From assembly GCA_964352985.1 (NCBI GenBank), contig CAYGUK010000015.1, positions 1 to 49,522 of the forward strand: a stretch of DNA of 49,522 nt, in the 5' to 3' direction. Origin of the DNA: CAYGUK01 sp964352985. GTDB lineage: Bacteria; Pseudomonadota; Gammaproteobacteria; JAHCLG01. Both the position numbers and the translations under genes were made by a program. Below, one piece after another: positions 17,666 to 26,129 of this stretch. A model generated the notes under the pieces. The model ran no database searches. It was not told the DNA's origin and was given only the letters and a program-made list of their open reading frames with translations. Within the stretch, counting starts at the first letter, position 1; each line of letters begins with the position of its first letter.

Positions 17666-18478
17666 TTAATTATTTGAGTGTTTTATAAATTCAGAAATTA
17701 TTTGAACCGTTTTATCAGGATGTTCATCCCAAAAAACATGCCCTGCTGGTTCTAACAGTTCAAATACCGAACCTTTAATTTGTTCATGTAATATTTTTGA
17801 GTTTTGCCAATGAACTGATTGATCATTTTTTCCTGTGATCACCATAGTTTTATTTTTAATATTACTCAATTGATTAAACATATCACTGTTTTCTATGGCT
17901 TCAATGCGATGCTGTAAACCCACACCACTAATTGGTGTTTTTTTTCTATCAGCAATTAATTTTTGTAATATATCAGGATGTTTTTCAATAAAGCCAGGCG
18001 CATAGATAATATCCGCTAGTGCTTTTGCTCGGACTTCGGGCGGAATGGTTTCATCCGGACTAAATGCTATATCTTTATTTGGATTTTCGTTAACTGGAAC
18101 CATGTGAGCAAAATCACCGGGAATAGTACAACCTAATATAAGCGTTTTAACAATTTCTGGAAAATCTATCGCAATAGCTTGTGCAACCATTCCCCCCATT
18201 GAAATACCAAAAATATTAACCTTTTCAATTTTTAATTGTTGTAAGAATTCTTTAGTATCACTTGCCAATAAGGACATTGAATATTCACAATCTGGTTTAT
18301 CCGTTTTACCCGAACCTCGTTGATCAAAAACGATAACATTATATAAATTACTTAATTTATGTCGAATCGAATCAAAAATATCAATATCGCTTTGTAGGCC
18401 ATGTAATAATACCAGTGGTTCACCTTCGCCTGATGTCTCAAAATTAATGTTAATATTATTTACGTTAATCGTTGGCAT
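17666..18478 (-). CDS. Alpha/beta-hydrolase fold protein (270 aa)
   Basis: The protein has the full alpha/beta-hydrolase outline: oxyanion-region HG (26-27), FDQRGSGKTDKP (51-62), nucleophile elbow GISMGG with Ser93, acid Asp219 in TGKNDQSVHW, and base His247 in PAGHVFWDE. There is no signal peptide, so it is probably cytosolic. The spacing resembles 3-oxoadipate enol-lactonase or esterase-like enzymes, but the substrate cannot be named. The cap region (about 120-200) is specific. It is a single gene separated from its neighbours. Confidence 0.85.
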   Translation of the reverse strand: MPTINVNNININFETSGEGEPLVLLHGLQSDIDIFDSIRHKLSNLYNVIVFDQRGSGKTDKPDCEYSMSLLASDTKEFLQQLKIEKVNIFGISMGGMVAQAIAIDFPEIVKTLILGCTIPGDFAHMVPVNENPNKDIAFSPDETIPPEVRAKALADIIYAPGFIEKHPDILQKLIADRKKTPISGVGLQHRIEAIENSDMFNQLSNIKNKTMVITGKNDQSVHWQNSKILHEQIKGSVFELLEPAGHVFWDEHPDKTVQIISEFIKHSNN

Positions 18479-18578
18479 AATAGTTCCTTATATTAATCAT
18501 TTAATGATTAAGTGTTTGAAAGGGATATTGAAAGTTTATCCAAAAAAACACCTCTAACCAGATCTTGTTGGCCGTTTA

Positions 18579-19028
18579 TTATTTTATTTTCGTTTCGGAA
18601 TAGACATCGCCATCATCAAGTGATTTTAATGTTAATTTTTTATTATCAATATAAAGTATCTTATCTTTGGTCACCATGCCTTGATGAAAGGCACTTTTTA
18701 AAAACGTTAAAAACATTGGGTTATTACTTTTATCATCCGCTTTTTTAACTTTTTCGATTAGAATACCATCTTCAACTGTCCAATAACCTGAAACATCAAG
18801 TGTAGAATGAATAGTTTTAAAACATGAAAGCTTCGCATTCATGGTAATAATATGGTGTGCGCGTAAATTTGTTCCGCCGCTAATCTGACATTCTTTGGGG
18901 AAACCTTCATTGTCATTCCAGGTGCCAATTAGTTTTTGCTGAAGGTTGGAATCAGAGAGATGAGGAAAAGCAAATATTGGTGTTATGCTGATTAAAAGGG
19001 AGAAAATTAAGAACTTAATTATATTCAT
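18579..19028 (-). CDS. Small exported hypothetical protein (149 aa)
   Basis: An N-terminal signal peptide (MNIIKFLIFSLLISITPIFA) precedes a mature domain that begins near LIGTWNDNEGFPKECQISGG. The LIGTW start and the alternating strands that follow resemble small lipocalin-like beta domains, and two Cys residues (in KECQI and KLSCFK) could form a disulfide. No family is assigned. AAGAAG upstream of the ATG serves as ribosome binding site. Confidence 0.7.
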   Translation of the reverse strand: MNIIKFLIFSLLISITPIFAFPHLSDSNLQQKLIGTWNDNEGFPKECQISGGTNLRAHHIITMNAKLSCFKTIHSTLDVSGYWTVEDGILIEKVKKADDKSNNPMFLTFLKSAFHQGMVTKDKILYIDNKKLTLKSLDDGDVYSETKIK

Positions 19029-19193
19029 TTTTACTTCTTGTCATTTTAAAATAATGACATAGTCTACAAGAAGGTCGCATTATAGTAAAGGATTGATACC
19101 TTCTTAATAAGCAAGCTGCCGCAAACTAATTATTTGGGAATGTGAAATATTTTAATATTATATTCTTACACTTGTGATCAATTATCTTAGTAT

Positions 19194-21158
19194 TTAGTTT
19201 AAATTATTTAAAGCCAATCCATTATTTGCCTGCCAAGTATTATTGACTTTTTTATAGTTGACTAATACGGCTTGATTTATACCCTTTATAACATGCATAG
19301 CATTTGCCATTTGATAAGACGTTGTGGGTGTTGCAAAATAATAGCCTGGCGCACAGGCATTATTTGCTTTTTCAAAAGTTGTTAAATCAACATTAGTATT
19401 GTTTATAGGAAATACCTGCCAGTTTCCAGGAATTGTTGGCCCTGAGATCGCTTCAGAAGGTTGATAGCATAAGGCATATTGCGCTTTTACTGTTTCATCA
19501 TTGGCAAAATGTTCAGTATGTGGATCGATATAAGCAATATCACTTCCACCTGTTTGCAGCGGAAAACCGAATGCCCAGCTCCATAAAAACGCTGATAGAC
19601 GAGGATCACTCGCAGCTTGTGATGTGTTATTTTCGGTATAACCCAACATATTTAAACTATAAATATTAACTGGACAAGCCAATGTATTTTTAATAAATGC
19701 CGCTGTTATATAATCGCTATAAGAAATTGCGCCATTGCTCGAACTGAGATAAGCAATAACAGTACGATCACCATTAACACGCCAAATATTATAATGACCT
19801 TGATCACCATAAAATTGATTAAACGCAGTATAATCTAATTTATCATTATTATTACACTGAATGTTATTTTTATAATAATCATCGACACCGGTTTCATGTA
19901 GCATCGAAACATTTGAATGAGACGCTGATGTAAACACATATTCACTATTATTTAAATCCGCGATATCTTCATCACTAACGACAAGAATATGTTTTCCATA
20001 TTTTTGAATAATATCATTTGCCGATATTTTATACGCAGGCAAAGCATGACCTTGGCTGACATAATATTGCTGCGCCATTTTAGGTGTAAAAATATTTTGA
20101 CTAATTATCGAAAAAATTTTATCAAGATCAGCAACGTGAGTTCCTAAATTTTGATTGATATCAAGATATATCATAATTAATTGATCAGGATGCGCTGCAA
20201 TCCACTGATTGATTTCAGCCATGACCGAACTCAAAGATGAGTTGCCAGTGCAAAGTATATTATTGATCACAGGTGTTACATGATTATGGCAAAATAGAAT
20301 TTGATTATTATTCCATAAAATATCAAATTCTAATTGTCTTACACCGGCATTGAGTTGAGAAGTCAAAGAGATATAATTATCAGGATCAGAATAACTTAAA
20401 TCAAACGCATTTTTACTAGTTGTATAAACTGGCGATATCATTGAATTATGAGTGCCAATAAATTGCTCGAAATTTAAAGGCTCAAACCGATCTATATTAA
20501 TTTGCAAATTGAGTGATTGTTGTAGCGTGCTACCTGTATTATCAGGTGTTTGATTATTTTGGTTGGGTGACACAATTAAACAATTATCAGGTCCAGGTAT
20601 CGAATTGTCTGTGCAATCAAATTGAGCATAACTACCTGTACTATTGCCCACAATATCTTTATCAATATTCAAAATACTAATTGATTTTAGAATAGGTCTG
20701 GCATTACTTTTTATATCAGGGGTAATTAAATCTATATTATTAACTTTTAACGGCGAGTTATTACAAGTTAAATTGCTAAAAACTAAGGAATGAAATCCTT
20801 GATATGTCGTATGAAAACTATATTGATAATAATAATCGATAGAACAATTGTGTTGACCTTCTGCATTATAAAGATAAATCACACCCTTTTCTTTTGGAAT
20901 AACTGACCACCAATGTTCTTTACCATCAGTTAGTTGGATTTCGTTACTTTGGCTATGACCATTGACTAAAACTTTTGTTGGTAAAATGCCTGTCGGTTGT
21001 AAATGCGCCCCACCAATATTGGGAACAATCGAAAATTGTAACGCCTCATCGGAATGATTCACAATTCTAAAATAATTGCTCCAAGCGAATAGTGATAAGG
21101 GGAAAGATAAAAAAAATAAAAACAGATTAAAGAGAATATACTGATTTTTTTTTACCAT
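19194..21158 (-). CDS. Exported phosphatidylinositol-specific phospholipase C-like protein
   Basis: The frame is open to 21194, but ATG 21158 starts a clear signal peptide (MVKKNQYILFNLFLFFLSFP...LFAW) and is chosen. The N-terminal ~200 residues are a beta-rich extension. The PI-PLC X-like domain follows: FIGTHNSM near residue 235 (first catalytic His), GVRQLEFDILW near 276, LFCHNHV near 291 (second His) and LIMIYLDINQN near 330. PI-PLC enzymes cleave phosphoinositide head groups or GPI anchors. In a host-associated bacterium an exported one could act on host membranes or anchors. The C-terminal half has several Cys and no known domain to me. Confidence 0.8.
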   Translation of the reverse strand: MVKKNQYILFNLFLFFLSFPLSLFAWSNYFRIVNHSDEALQFSIVPNIGGAHLQPTGILPTKVLVNGHSQSNEIQLTDGKEHWWSVIPKEKGVIYLYNAEGQHNCSIDYYYQYSFHTTYQGFHSLVFSNLTCNNSPLKVNNIDLITPDIKSNARPILKSISILNIDKDIVGNSTGSYAQFDCTDNSIPGPDNCLIVSPNQNNQTPDNTGSTLQQSLNLQINIDRFEPLNFEQFIGTHNSMISPVYTTSKNAFDLSYSDPDNYISLTSQLNAGVRQLEFDILWNNNQILFCHNHVTPVINNILCTGNSSLSSVMAEINQWIAAHPDQLIMIYLDINQNLGTHVADLDKIFSIISQNIFTPKMAQQYYVSQGHALPAYKISANDIIQKYGKHILVVSDEDIADLNNSEYVFTSASHSNVSMLHETGVDDYYKNNIQCNNNDKLDYTAFNQFYGDQGHYNIWRVNGDRTVIAYLSSSNGAISYSDYITAAFIKNTLACPVNIYSLNMLGYTENNTSQAASDPRLSAFLWSWAFGFPLQTGGSDIAYIDPHTEHFANDETVKAQYALCYQPSEAISGPTIPGNWQVFPINNTNVDLTTFEKANNACAPGYYFATPTTSYQMANAMHVIKGINQAVLVNYKKVNNTWQANNGLALNNLN

Positions 21159-21327
21159 TGTTAACTCGCAGAAAATAATCAACAATATCGGCATCTTAAC
21201 ATGATTAATCTAAATTAAGATATAAATTAATTTGATTATTTATTAAATTTACAGTAACTATTCACCAAATTTAAGCAACAACGTAGAAACGCTGAAAAGA
21301 ACAGACTTTCTTTACTCGATGGGGATT

Positions 21328-21359
21328 CTTAAGGGAAGAATCGCGATTCTCCCCTTAAG
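21328..21359. repeat. Near-perfect 32-bp palindrome
   Basis: The 16-base left arm CTTAAGGGAAGAATCG (21328-21343) is followed without a loop by CGATTCTCCCCTTAAG (21344-21359); the arms pair with a single mismatch. It lies between the PI-PLC-like and Cys-rich genes, both on the minus strand. It could be an operator, a terminator stem, or a recombination or repeat-element end. Confidence 0.7.
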
Positions 21360-21401
21360 TGCCGTTAACCTGGTTTTGCCACGTTAGGCAGTATTCTCAG
21401 G

Positions 21402-21434
21402 GTAACTATTCAGCATTTATGCTGAATAAGTTAC
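21402..21434. repeat. Stem-loop of 15 bp with one bulge
   Basis: GTAACTATTCAGCAT (21402-21416) pairs with ATGCTGAAT-A-AGTTAC (21419-21434) around a two-base loop. It sits about 30 bp downstream of the Cys-rich gene's stop codon, so it is a plausible terminator stem for that minus-strand gene, though without a clear T run. Confidence 0.55.
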
Positions 21435-21465
21435 GGTATAATATAATTTGTTGTGGAGGGAACCT

Positions 21466-21795
21466 TCAGTCTATGCAATATACACCGCGAGGCCAGCCGC
21501 CAGCAGAATACCAACATACAAGATCGACATTATTTGGAACAGAGTAATAACAGTAGGTCATATCTCCTGCGCCACTAGAACCCTTCAAAGGAGCATTATT
21601 GGCTTCAATTGTATTTATTCTACTATTTGTATTTGGCAGACAATACCACTTTTGGCCATCTATAAATGTATAGTTAGAAATAGAGCAACTTTGATTAAAG
21701 CTGCCGCTAATCTGTGGCAAGCAACTATAGGCCAAAACATTCAGAGGCAAAATGATTAACAATAAACAATGGGTTACTATTAACTTTAACTTCAC
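21466..21795 (-). CDS. Small Cys-rich exported protein (109 aa)
   Basis: The start is GTG at 21795. The signal peptide (KLKLIVTHCLLLIILPLNVLA) precedes a mature ~87-residue domain with seven Cys: YSCLPQISG, NQSCSISNY, KWYCLPN, TYCYYSVP, DLVCWYSAGG and VYCID. The spacing and the aromatic-rich C-terminus suggest a compact disulfide-bonded extracellular domain, perhaps lectin-like. I do not recognise the family. It follows the two palindromes on the far side from the PI-PLC-like gene. Confidence 0.65.
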   Translation of the reverse strand: MKLKLIVTHCLLLIILPLNVLAYSCLPQISGSFNQSCSISNYTFIDGQKWYCLPNTNSRINTIEANNAPLKGSSGAGDMTYCYYSVPNNVDLVCWYSAGGWPRGVYCID

Positions 21796-22059
21796 AATAA
21801 TTCACTTAACCTAAAATTATTATTAATAATGAGTATAGTTTACTTAATGCGATTTTTCATACTATTCATTTAGCATCAGACTTTCAGTAGAAGATGTAAC
21901 CGAGTGAAGATCAAATAGTGCTATGAGAAAATAAACTATCTGGCCACGAGTTTACTTCGATATCAATATATTTATCCACTTGGTTTATATGAAAAATTTT
22001 ATTATCCTGCTTGCCCGAACAAATCTAACGTAGGCTAATAATAAAGGGAACATGGTCGA

Positions 22060-22612
22060 TCGCTACCTCTTGTTGTCGAAAAATCAGCAGATAAGATCAA
22101 TGCCATTATTAATACAATTGAAAATAGCAATTTAGCAGATAACACCAAAGTATTTGTGATTGCCTGTATTAGATTAGCCGTATGGTTACCTACAGCATTG
22201 TTAGAGAAAAAAATAAGTTTATACAACCTGCGTAAACTTATCTTTGGTAAAGGCTAATCAAAAAAAAGGAATCGCAATAAAAAGTCAAATAAAAAAGATA
22301 CTAATCAATTACAAGACAATAAATCATCACTTGAATCTACGAAGCAAAACAATATAACCGCATCAAATATTGTTAGACATGCCATTACCCGTATCAACAC
22401 AATGGGAGTTGATTGAGGAAGTGGCAAACTGTGCGATCCCCATCTTTCATGAATTGGAAAATATTGCTACCAATGGCGAACTTATTCACGAGGATGATAC
22501 CTATGTTAAAATTATCGATATTATTCGTGAAAATATATTTATTCGTGCTTGCACTCGTTTTAATTGTAATGAATTGATACCCAAAGATACCAATATATCA
22601 GATTTAGTATAG
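22060..22612 (+). pseudogene. IS66-family transposase (TnpC) ruin
   Basis: The first part (22072-22254) reads VVEKSADKINAI...ADNTKVFVIA...LPTALLEKKISLYNLRKLIFGKG, the N-terminal IS66 TnpC pattern ending in (L/I)FG, and then meets TAA. The same frame continues into a Lys/Asn-rich linker. A frame change near 22370 leads to MPLPVSTQWELIEEVANCAIP...NGELIHEDDTYVKI, the IS66 segment preceding and including the first catalytic Asp (HxDDT). The zinc-binding middle and everything after DDT are lost. The minus-strand frame over 22035-22226 is a shadow. Confidence 0.75.
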
Positions 22613-22614
22613 TG

Positions 22615-22749
22615 AGGCAGGATCTTGAATACTTGCTCCCATAATAAATCAGAAATTATTCATCTATTACCCGGATTCTCACGCCAAAAAATAAATTCCT
22701 CTTTTATATCTTCAAGCATTGGTACAAAATTAGTTATTGAATCACTCAT
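22615..22749 (-). pseudogene. Possible IS66-type accessory (TnpA-like) gene fragment
   Basis: ATG 22749 has an AAAGGGTG ribosome binding site and opens MSDSITNFVPMLEDIKEEFIFWRENPGNR before a stop at 22660. A neighbouring frame then continues ISDLLWEQVFKIL. The WRxNP(x)nR...LW arrangement recalls the small helix-turn-helix accessory proteins carried by IS66 elements. Orientation is opposite to the TnpC ruin, so it may belong to another copy. Confidence 0.35.
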
Positions 22750-22884
22750 TAATGACACCCTTTAAAAAGTTGGATTTTGTCACATTAGAGTAAATTAATT
22801 ACTGATTAGTTGTCACACATGCTCACCAAAGCTTCACCTTAGTTCAAATCAATATGGTGTTTAATAAGAATAAAATCTCAATTG

Positions 22885-23400
22885 TCATTTAACTATTGTT
22901 AACAGTGGTTTAATCGCGGTTTTAGGCTGCTTTCTGATTTGCAACTCAGTTAATATCCCGATATAGCAAGCTTCAATTGGTGAAAAGAATTTGATTAATT
23001 CTTCATTTTCGGCAATCTGTAGCGGTAACGCTTTAAAATTTTTATTAGTGTGACGATCAAGACAAGTTAATTCTCCTTGTCTATCTTGAGAAATAATACA
23101 AAATTTATCGTTTGTTTTTTGAAATTTCAATCCTGGTTGTTTAAAATTTTTACCTGATTTAGTTTTGGATAGCATATAATAATAACCAACCCAGCAAGCA
23201 TGTTTTGGCGATAAATTATTTAAGACGTAAGTATCATTAATTAATTCTGCAAATGATATTTTTATTAAAGTTGCAAGACCGCTACATTGTATCTGTGCCC
23301 GCGTGTTATCGATATCAATTTCAATTAATTTAAATAATGGTTGTTTAGGTTTGAGCAATGATTTAAAAATCTTCTTTAACTTTTTCAATTTTGCAATCAT
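22885..23400 (-). CDS. Hypothetical protein co-transcribed with the repressor (171 aa)
   Basis: The start lies 6 bp after the repressor stop, with GTGGATT upstream, so the two genes form an operon. The N-terminus is very basic (MIAKLKKLKKIFKSLLKPK). Two similar motifs occur, NLSPKHACWVGYYY (about 62-75) and FFSPIEACYIGILT (about 138-151), suggesting an internal duplication around a conserved Ala-Cys-aromatic-x-Gly core. No catalytic family is recognised. Pairing with a CI-like repressor may mean a regulatory partner or antirepressor. Confidence 0.65.
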   Translation of the reverse strand: MIAKLKKLKKIFKSLLKPKQPLFKLIEIDIDNTRAQIQCSGLATLIKISFAELINDTYVLNNLSPKHACWVGYYYMLSKTKSGKNFKQPGLKFQKTNDKFCIISQDRQGELTCLDRHTNKNFKALPLQIAENEELIKFFSPIEACYIGILTELQIRKQPKTAIKPLLTIVK

Positions 23401-23406
23401 ATAATT

Positions 23407-24069
23407 TTAATCCACCACATGATGAGCAAAACGAGAGTAAGTTAAAACGCCAATTATATCGATATCCGGTACCAATTCGCATGTCTCACCTTCATTGAGT
23501 GGCATTAACTGTTGAATTGGACCATCAATGATAATTTCTCGCATAGTCGCTTCACTCGTTTGAGGAAAGTGAACAATCACTAAATCACCATCTTGAGGTG
23601 TAAGATCGGGATCAATAATAAGAATTGATCCTTTAGGAAATCTTGGTTCCATTGATGGTTTCGTTTTTAGACCAAAAGCATAATCTGTTAAATATTCGAT
23701 GACAAGCCAAGAATCCCAATTTGATGGTGAGATGGTTTGAATCATATTTTTAACGTCTAAACAATTCGACCATGTTAAAATTGGAATCGATTGTGATTCG
23801 ATATGTGGTGTGGAATGACCGCTAAAGTTAGTATCACCGGATAATAAAACATCAACAGAAAGTTGAAAGTAATTGGCTAGGATTTGTAAAGTTGAAATTC
23901 TAGGATCGGCTGTTTTACCCGTTAAGACCTTATGCAACGTTGGTTGAGGTATATTTGTTTGACGAGCAAGCTCTGCTTCATTAATTTTATTTTCAAACAT
24001 TAATTTACGTAGATGCTCTACTAATGTGTTTTCTTTTTTAAAGACTTTGAGAATCGCCATTCCAAACAT
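23407..24069 (-). CDS. CI/LexA-like transcriptional repressor (HTH-XRE + S24-like domain)
   Basis: An N-terminal XRE helix-turn-helix (about 15-75: NEAELARQTNIPQPTLHKVLTG) is followed by a linker and an S24/LexA-like domain (about 120-215). The serine box KPSMEPRFPKGS places Ser139 where the nucleophile is expected. The position of the catalytic Lys appears to be Arg177 (TMREI instead of TVKRL). No Ala-Gly or Cys-Gly cleavage pair is obvious in the linker. The protein may therefore not self-cleave. It could be phage- or element-derived, or a domesticated regulator. Starts at 24069 or at the nearby in-frame ATG 24060. Confidence 0.82.
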   Translation of the reverse strand: MFGMAILKVFKKENTLVEHLRKLMFENKINEAELARQTNIPQPTLHKVLTGKTADPRISTLQILANYFQLSVDVLLSGDTNFSGHSTPHIESQSIPILTWSNCLDVKNMIQTISPSNWDSWLVIEYLTDYAFGLKTKPSMEPRFPKGSILIIDPDLTPQDGDLVIVHFPQTSEATMREIIIDGPIQQLMPLNEGETCELVPDIDIIGVLTYSRFAHHVVD

Positions 24070-24481
24070 TTACCATAAAGTCGAATTTTAATTATTATCT
24101 AGAAATTTGGTAAAATTTGCAACTTTTTTTCGTCATCAACCCAAATTATTTGACCGTATTGTTTAAATAAGTGTAATTTCCACGTGATTTAATTCTCAAA
24201 GTGATTTAAAGAAAAAAGGAATCATTCATATTTGACTCAGTTCGAAATCTAGAGAATGGGTATATTAAAAGCTATTATCTATAGTAACCAAAGCCAAGCG
24301 CTATATAAAAACATTCAAAAAATTTTACAATTAAGAGAAATGAATACTTGCATCTCATTTATGATGGCAATATAATTCCTTTTGTAATTTTTAAGTCCTG
24401 ATGGATTTATACATTTAGACTTATGATAAGGTAGTGACACACTAACACGTTGAAAATATTAGCATCAAGAGGACCGTACAC
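24070..24481. other. Intergenic region between divergent genes
   Basis: This 412-bp spacer separates the repressor (minus) from the 82-aa gene (plus) and should hold both promoters and any repressor operators. I could not identify a convincing operator pair. A short open frame of 40 codons at 24256-24375 has a poor ribosome binding site and is not called. Confidence 0.5.
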
Positions 24482-24730
24482 ATGCAATCAATCGATCATT
24501 CAACAAACTTTTATCGTTTTAATCATTCTGTTTTAAACTCAAAGGGCTTATATTCAGAAGCTAAGATTTACCAAAGTGATCATTGGCTTTCATTGATCAT
24601 TGAAGATAATAAAGCACTAACTAATCAAATTCAGCAAGGCTTTGAAGATGCAACTTTAAAATGGCTTCGTGATGGCAGAAAAACACCTTATATCGAAGTC
24701 TCAAAAAAAATCTTTGAAATTGCTCAATAA
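24482..24730 (+). CDS. Hypothetical protein (82 aa)
   Basis: ATG 24482 has AAGAGGACC at good spacing. The product starts MQSIDHSTNFYRFNHSVLNS and is hydrophilic, with a probable helical C-terminal half (ALTNQIQQGFEDATLKWLRDG). There is no signal or membrane segment and no recognised domain. It is followed closely by a strong inverted repeat that looks like its terminator. It is divergent from the repressor operon and could be its target. Confidence 0.6.
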   Translation: MQSIDHSTNFYRFNHSVLNSKGLYSEAKIYQSDHWLSLIIEDNKALTNQIQQGFEDATLKWLRDGRKTPYIEVSKKIFEIAQ

Positions 24731-24747
24731 CAATTTACAGGTTACTC

Positions 24748-24830
24748 ACTATCGTGAATGTTGAAAAGATATATGGTTGTTAAAGTTAAATATATATCTT
24801 TTTATTTATAATCATTCACGATAGTCTTTT
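24748..24830 (+). terminator. Inverted repeat terminator with nested stem
   Basis: ACTATCGTGAATG (24748-24760) pairs perfectly with CATTCACGATAGT (24813-24825), followed by CTTTTT. Inside the 52-base loop AAGATATA and TATATCTT can form a second stem. The position, 17 bp after the 82-aa gene and before the convergent LRR gene, suits a terminator, possibly bidirectional. Confidence 0.6.
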
Positions 24831-24859
24831 TGCTTAAAAAGCTTTATCTATTTTTTCAA

Positions 24860-25867
24860 TTAACATTTCATTGCTATTAAATGTTCAACACGTCTTTCTG
24901 CTCTGACATTTAATCTATGACAACTTAAATTTCCTTCACAGAGTTTTTCATGAATTAGTGCGCTTAGAGATTCCTCTTTTTCTGAATTCACAGCAATTAT
25001 TGCCGATACTCTTTTTAAGATACTCTCATCCACTATAATTTTCATATTCATTTTTCTTAAAAATAACATACTTAATAGTTTTAATAATTGATTATCGCTT
25101 AACTCATCCAAGTGACACCCAGTAAAATCAATATAATTTAAATTTCGCATTAAAACGAAATGATGTAAACAAGCATCTAAATGATCTTTCATTAAACTTA
25201 AATCGATATTTTTTAAGATTAACATAGCAGTATCATTTGGCATAGCAGATAATAATTTATTAAAGTCAGAAACATTTTTAAGCAATTTTTGCTTTTCATC
25301 ACCAACTGGATTAGTAACACCAAGATTAATATCCCTTAAAAAGGGAAAAGCCTTGAAGAACAATAATATTTTTTCTAGGCTTAAGTGATTGTCACTTAAA
25401 TCTAGCTGTTGTAATTCATAAACCTGATGTATACGTAGCGCCTCTTCTAACTCATTCTCACTCAATTGCTCCAAATGTAGATCGCATAGAATTAATTTTC
25501 TTAAAGAGATTGGTAAAACGCTAACTAACTTAATCAAAGGAATAGTAGATTCATAATCAGCTTCTAATAAAAATTGACATGAAGATAATTCAACCTTCTC
25601 TAACCAAAAAGATAAAGCAGAAAAAAATTGAGCTGACCATTCAATATTTAGTTTACAATTTTTAAGACATATTGATTTCACGTTATCATGCAATTTTTCC
25701 ATGAAAAATAAGATTGTTTCTTGAGTCTCAATTTGAGTTAAATCCAATCCGTCTATTATGATTTCAACTTTATCCGCCCCGGGAATATCAAATAAATCAT
25801 CCATAATACGTTCTGAAATAACATCAGTTTCAGTACATCCAGTAAAGTCTAAAGTGATAATTTTCAT
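24860..25867 (-). CDS. Leucine-rich-repeat-like protein (335 aa), possible effector
   Basis: The sequence is built of units with the pattern L-x-x-L-x-L-x-x-(C/N)-x-L: VKSICLKNCKLN, WLEKVELSSCQF, LRKLILCDLHLEQLSENEL, ELQQLDLSDNHLSLEKIL and LNYIDFTGCHLDELSDNQLL. This resembles ribonuclease-inhibitor or Legionella-type LRR proteins. It lacks a signal peptide. LRR proteins of intracellular bacteria are often type IV effectors, but no secretion signal can be verified here. It is a single gene, convergent with the 82-aa gene. Confidence 0.65.
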   Translation of the reverse strand: MKIITLDFTGCTETDVISERIMDDLFDIPGADKVEIIIDGLDLTQIETQETILFFMEKLHDNVKSICLKNCKLNIEWSAQFFSALSFWLEKVELSSCQFLLEADYESTIPLIKLVSVLPISLRKLILCDLHLEQLSENELEEALRIHQVYELQQLDLSDNHLSLEKILLFFKAFPFLRDINLGVTNPVGDEKQKLLKNVSDFNKLLSAMPNDTAMLILKNIDLSLMKDHLDACLHHFVLMRNLNYIDFTGCHLDELSDNQLLKLLSMLFLRKMNMKIIVDESILKRVSAIIAVNSEKEESLSALIHEKLCEGNLSCHRLNVRAERRVEHLIAMKC

Positions 25868-26129
25868 ATTGACTACTTATTAATATTTATTAGTAACTTG
25901 AGAAATAAACATATTATTTCTATTCTTTTGCTATGAAATATTAAATAATATTTTTGATTATATATCTAGCAGAAAAAAATAAAAAAAATGTCATAGTTAT
26001 ATCTAATTTATTAAGAAAACAAACAGGATAAATTAATATCCGAATTTTTTCTATAGAAATACTGGATATTTTTTGAATTAGGTGTTAATTCTAAAAATAT
26101 AGCAACCGATTTATATTTCAGTAAAATAA

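Noticed and set aside
21361..21395. Integron attC-like site (GTTAGGC box)
   Set aside because: The partner RYYYAAC box is not present at the proper distance and no integron integrase is seen.
21448..21759. Plus-strand 103-aa frame
   Set aside because: It is antisense to the Cys-rich exported protein, which has a signal peptide and regular Cys spacing.
22035..22226. Minus-strand 63-aa frame
   Set aside because: It is the complement of the IS66 N-terminal remnant, which has clear family motifs on the plus strand.
24256..24375. 40-codon plus-strand frame upstream of the 82-aa gene
   Set aside because: Poor ribosome binding site and no recognisable motif; more likely leader DNA or a chance frame.
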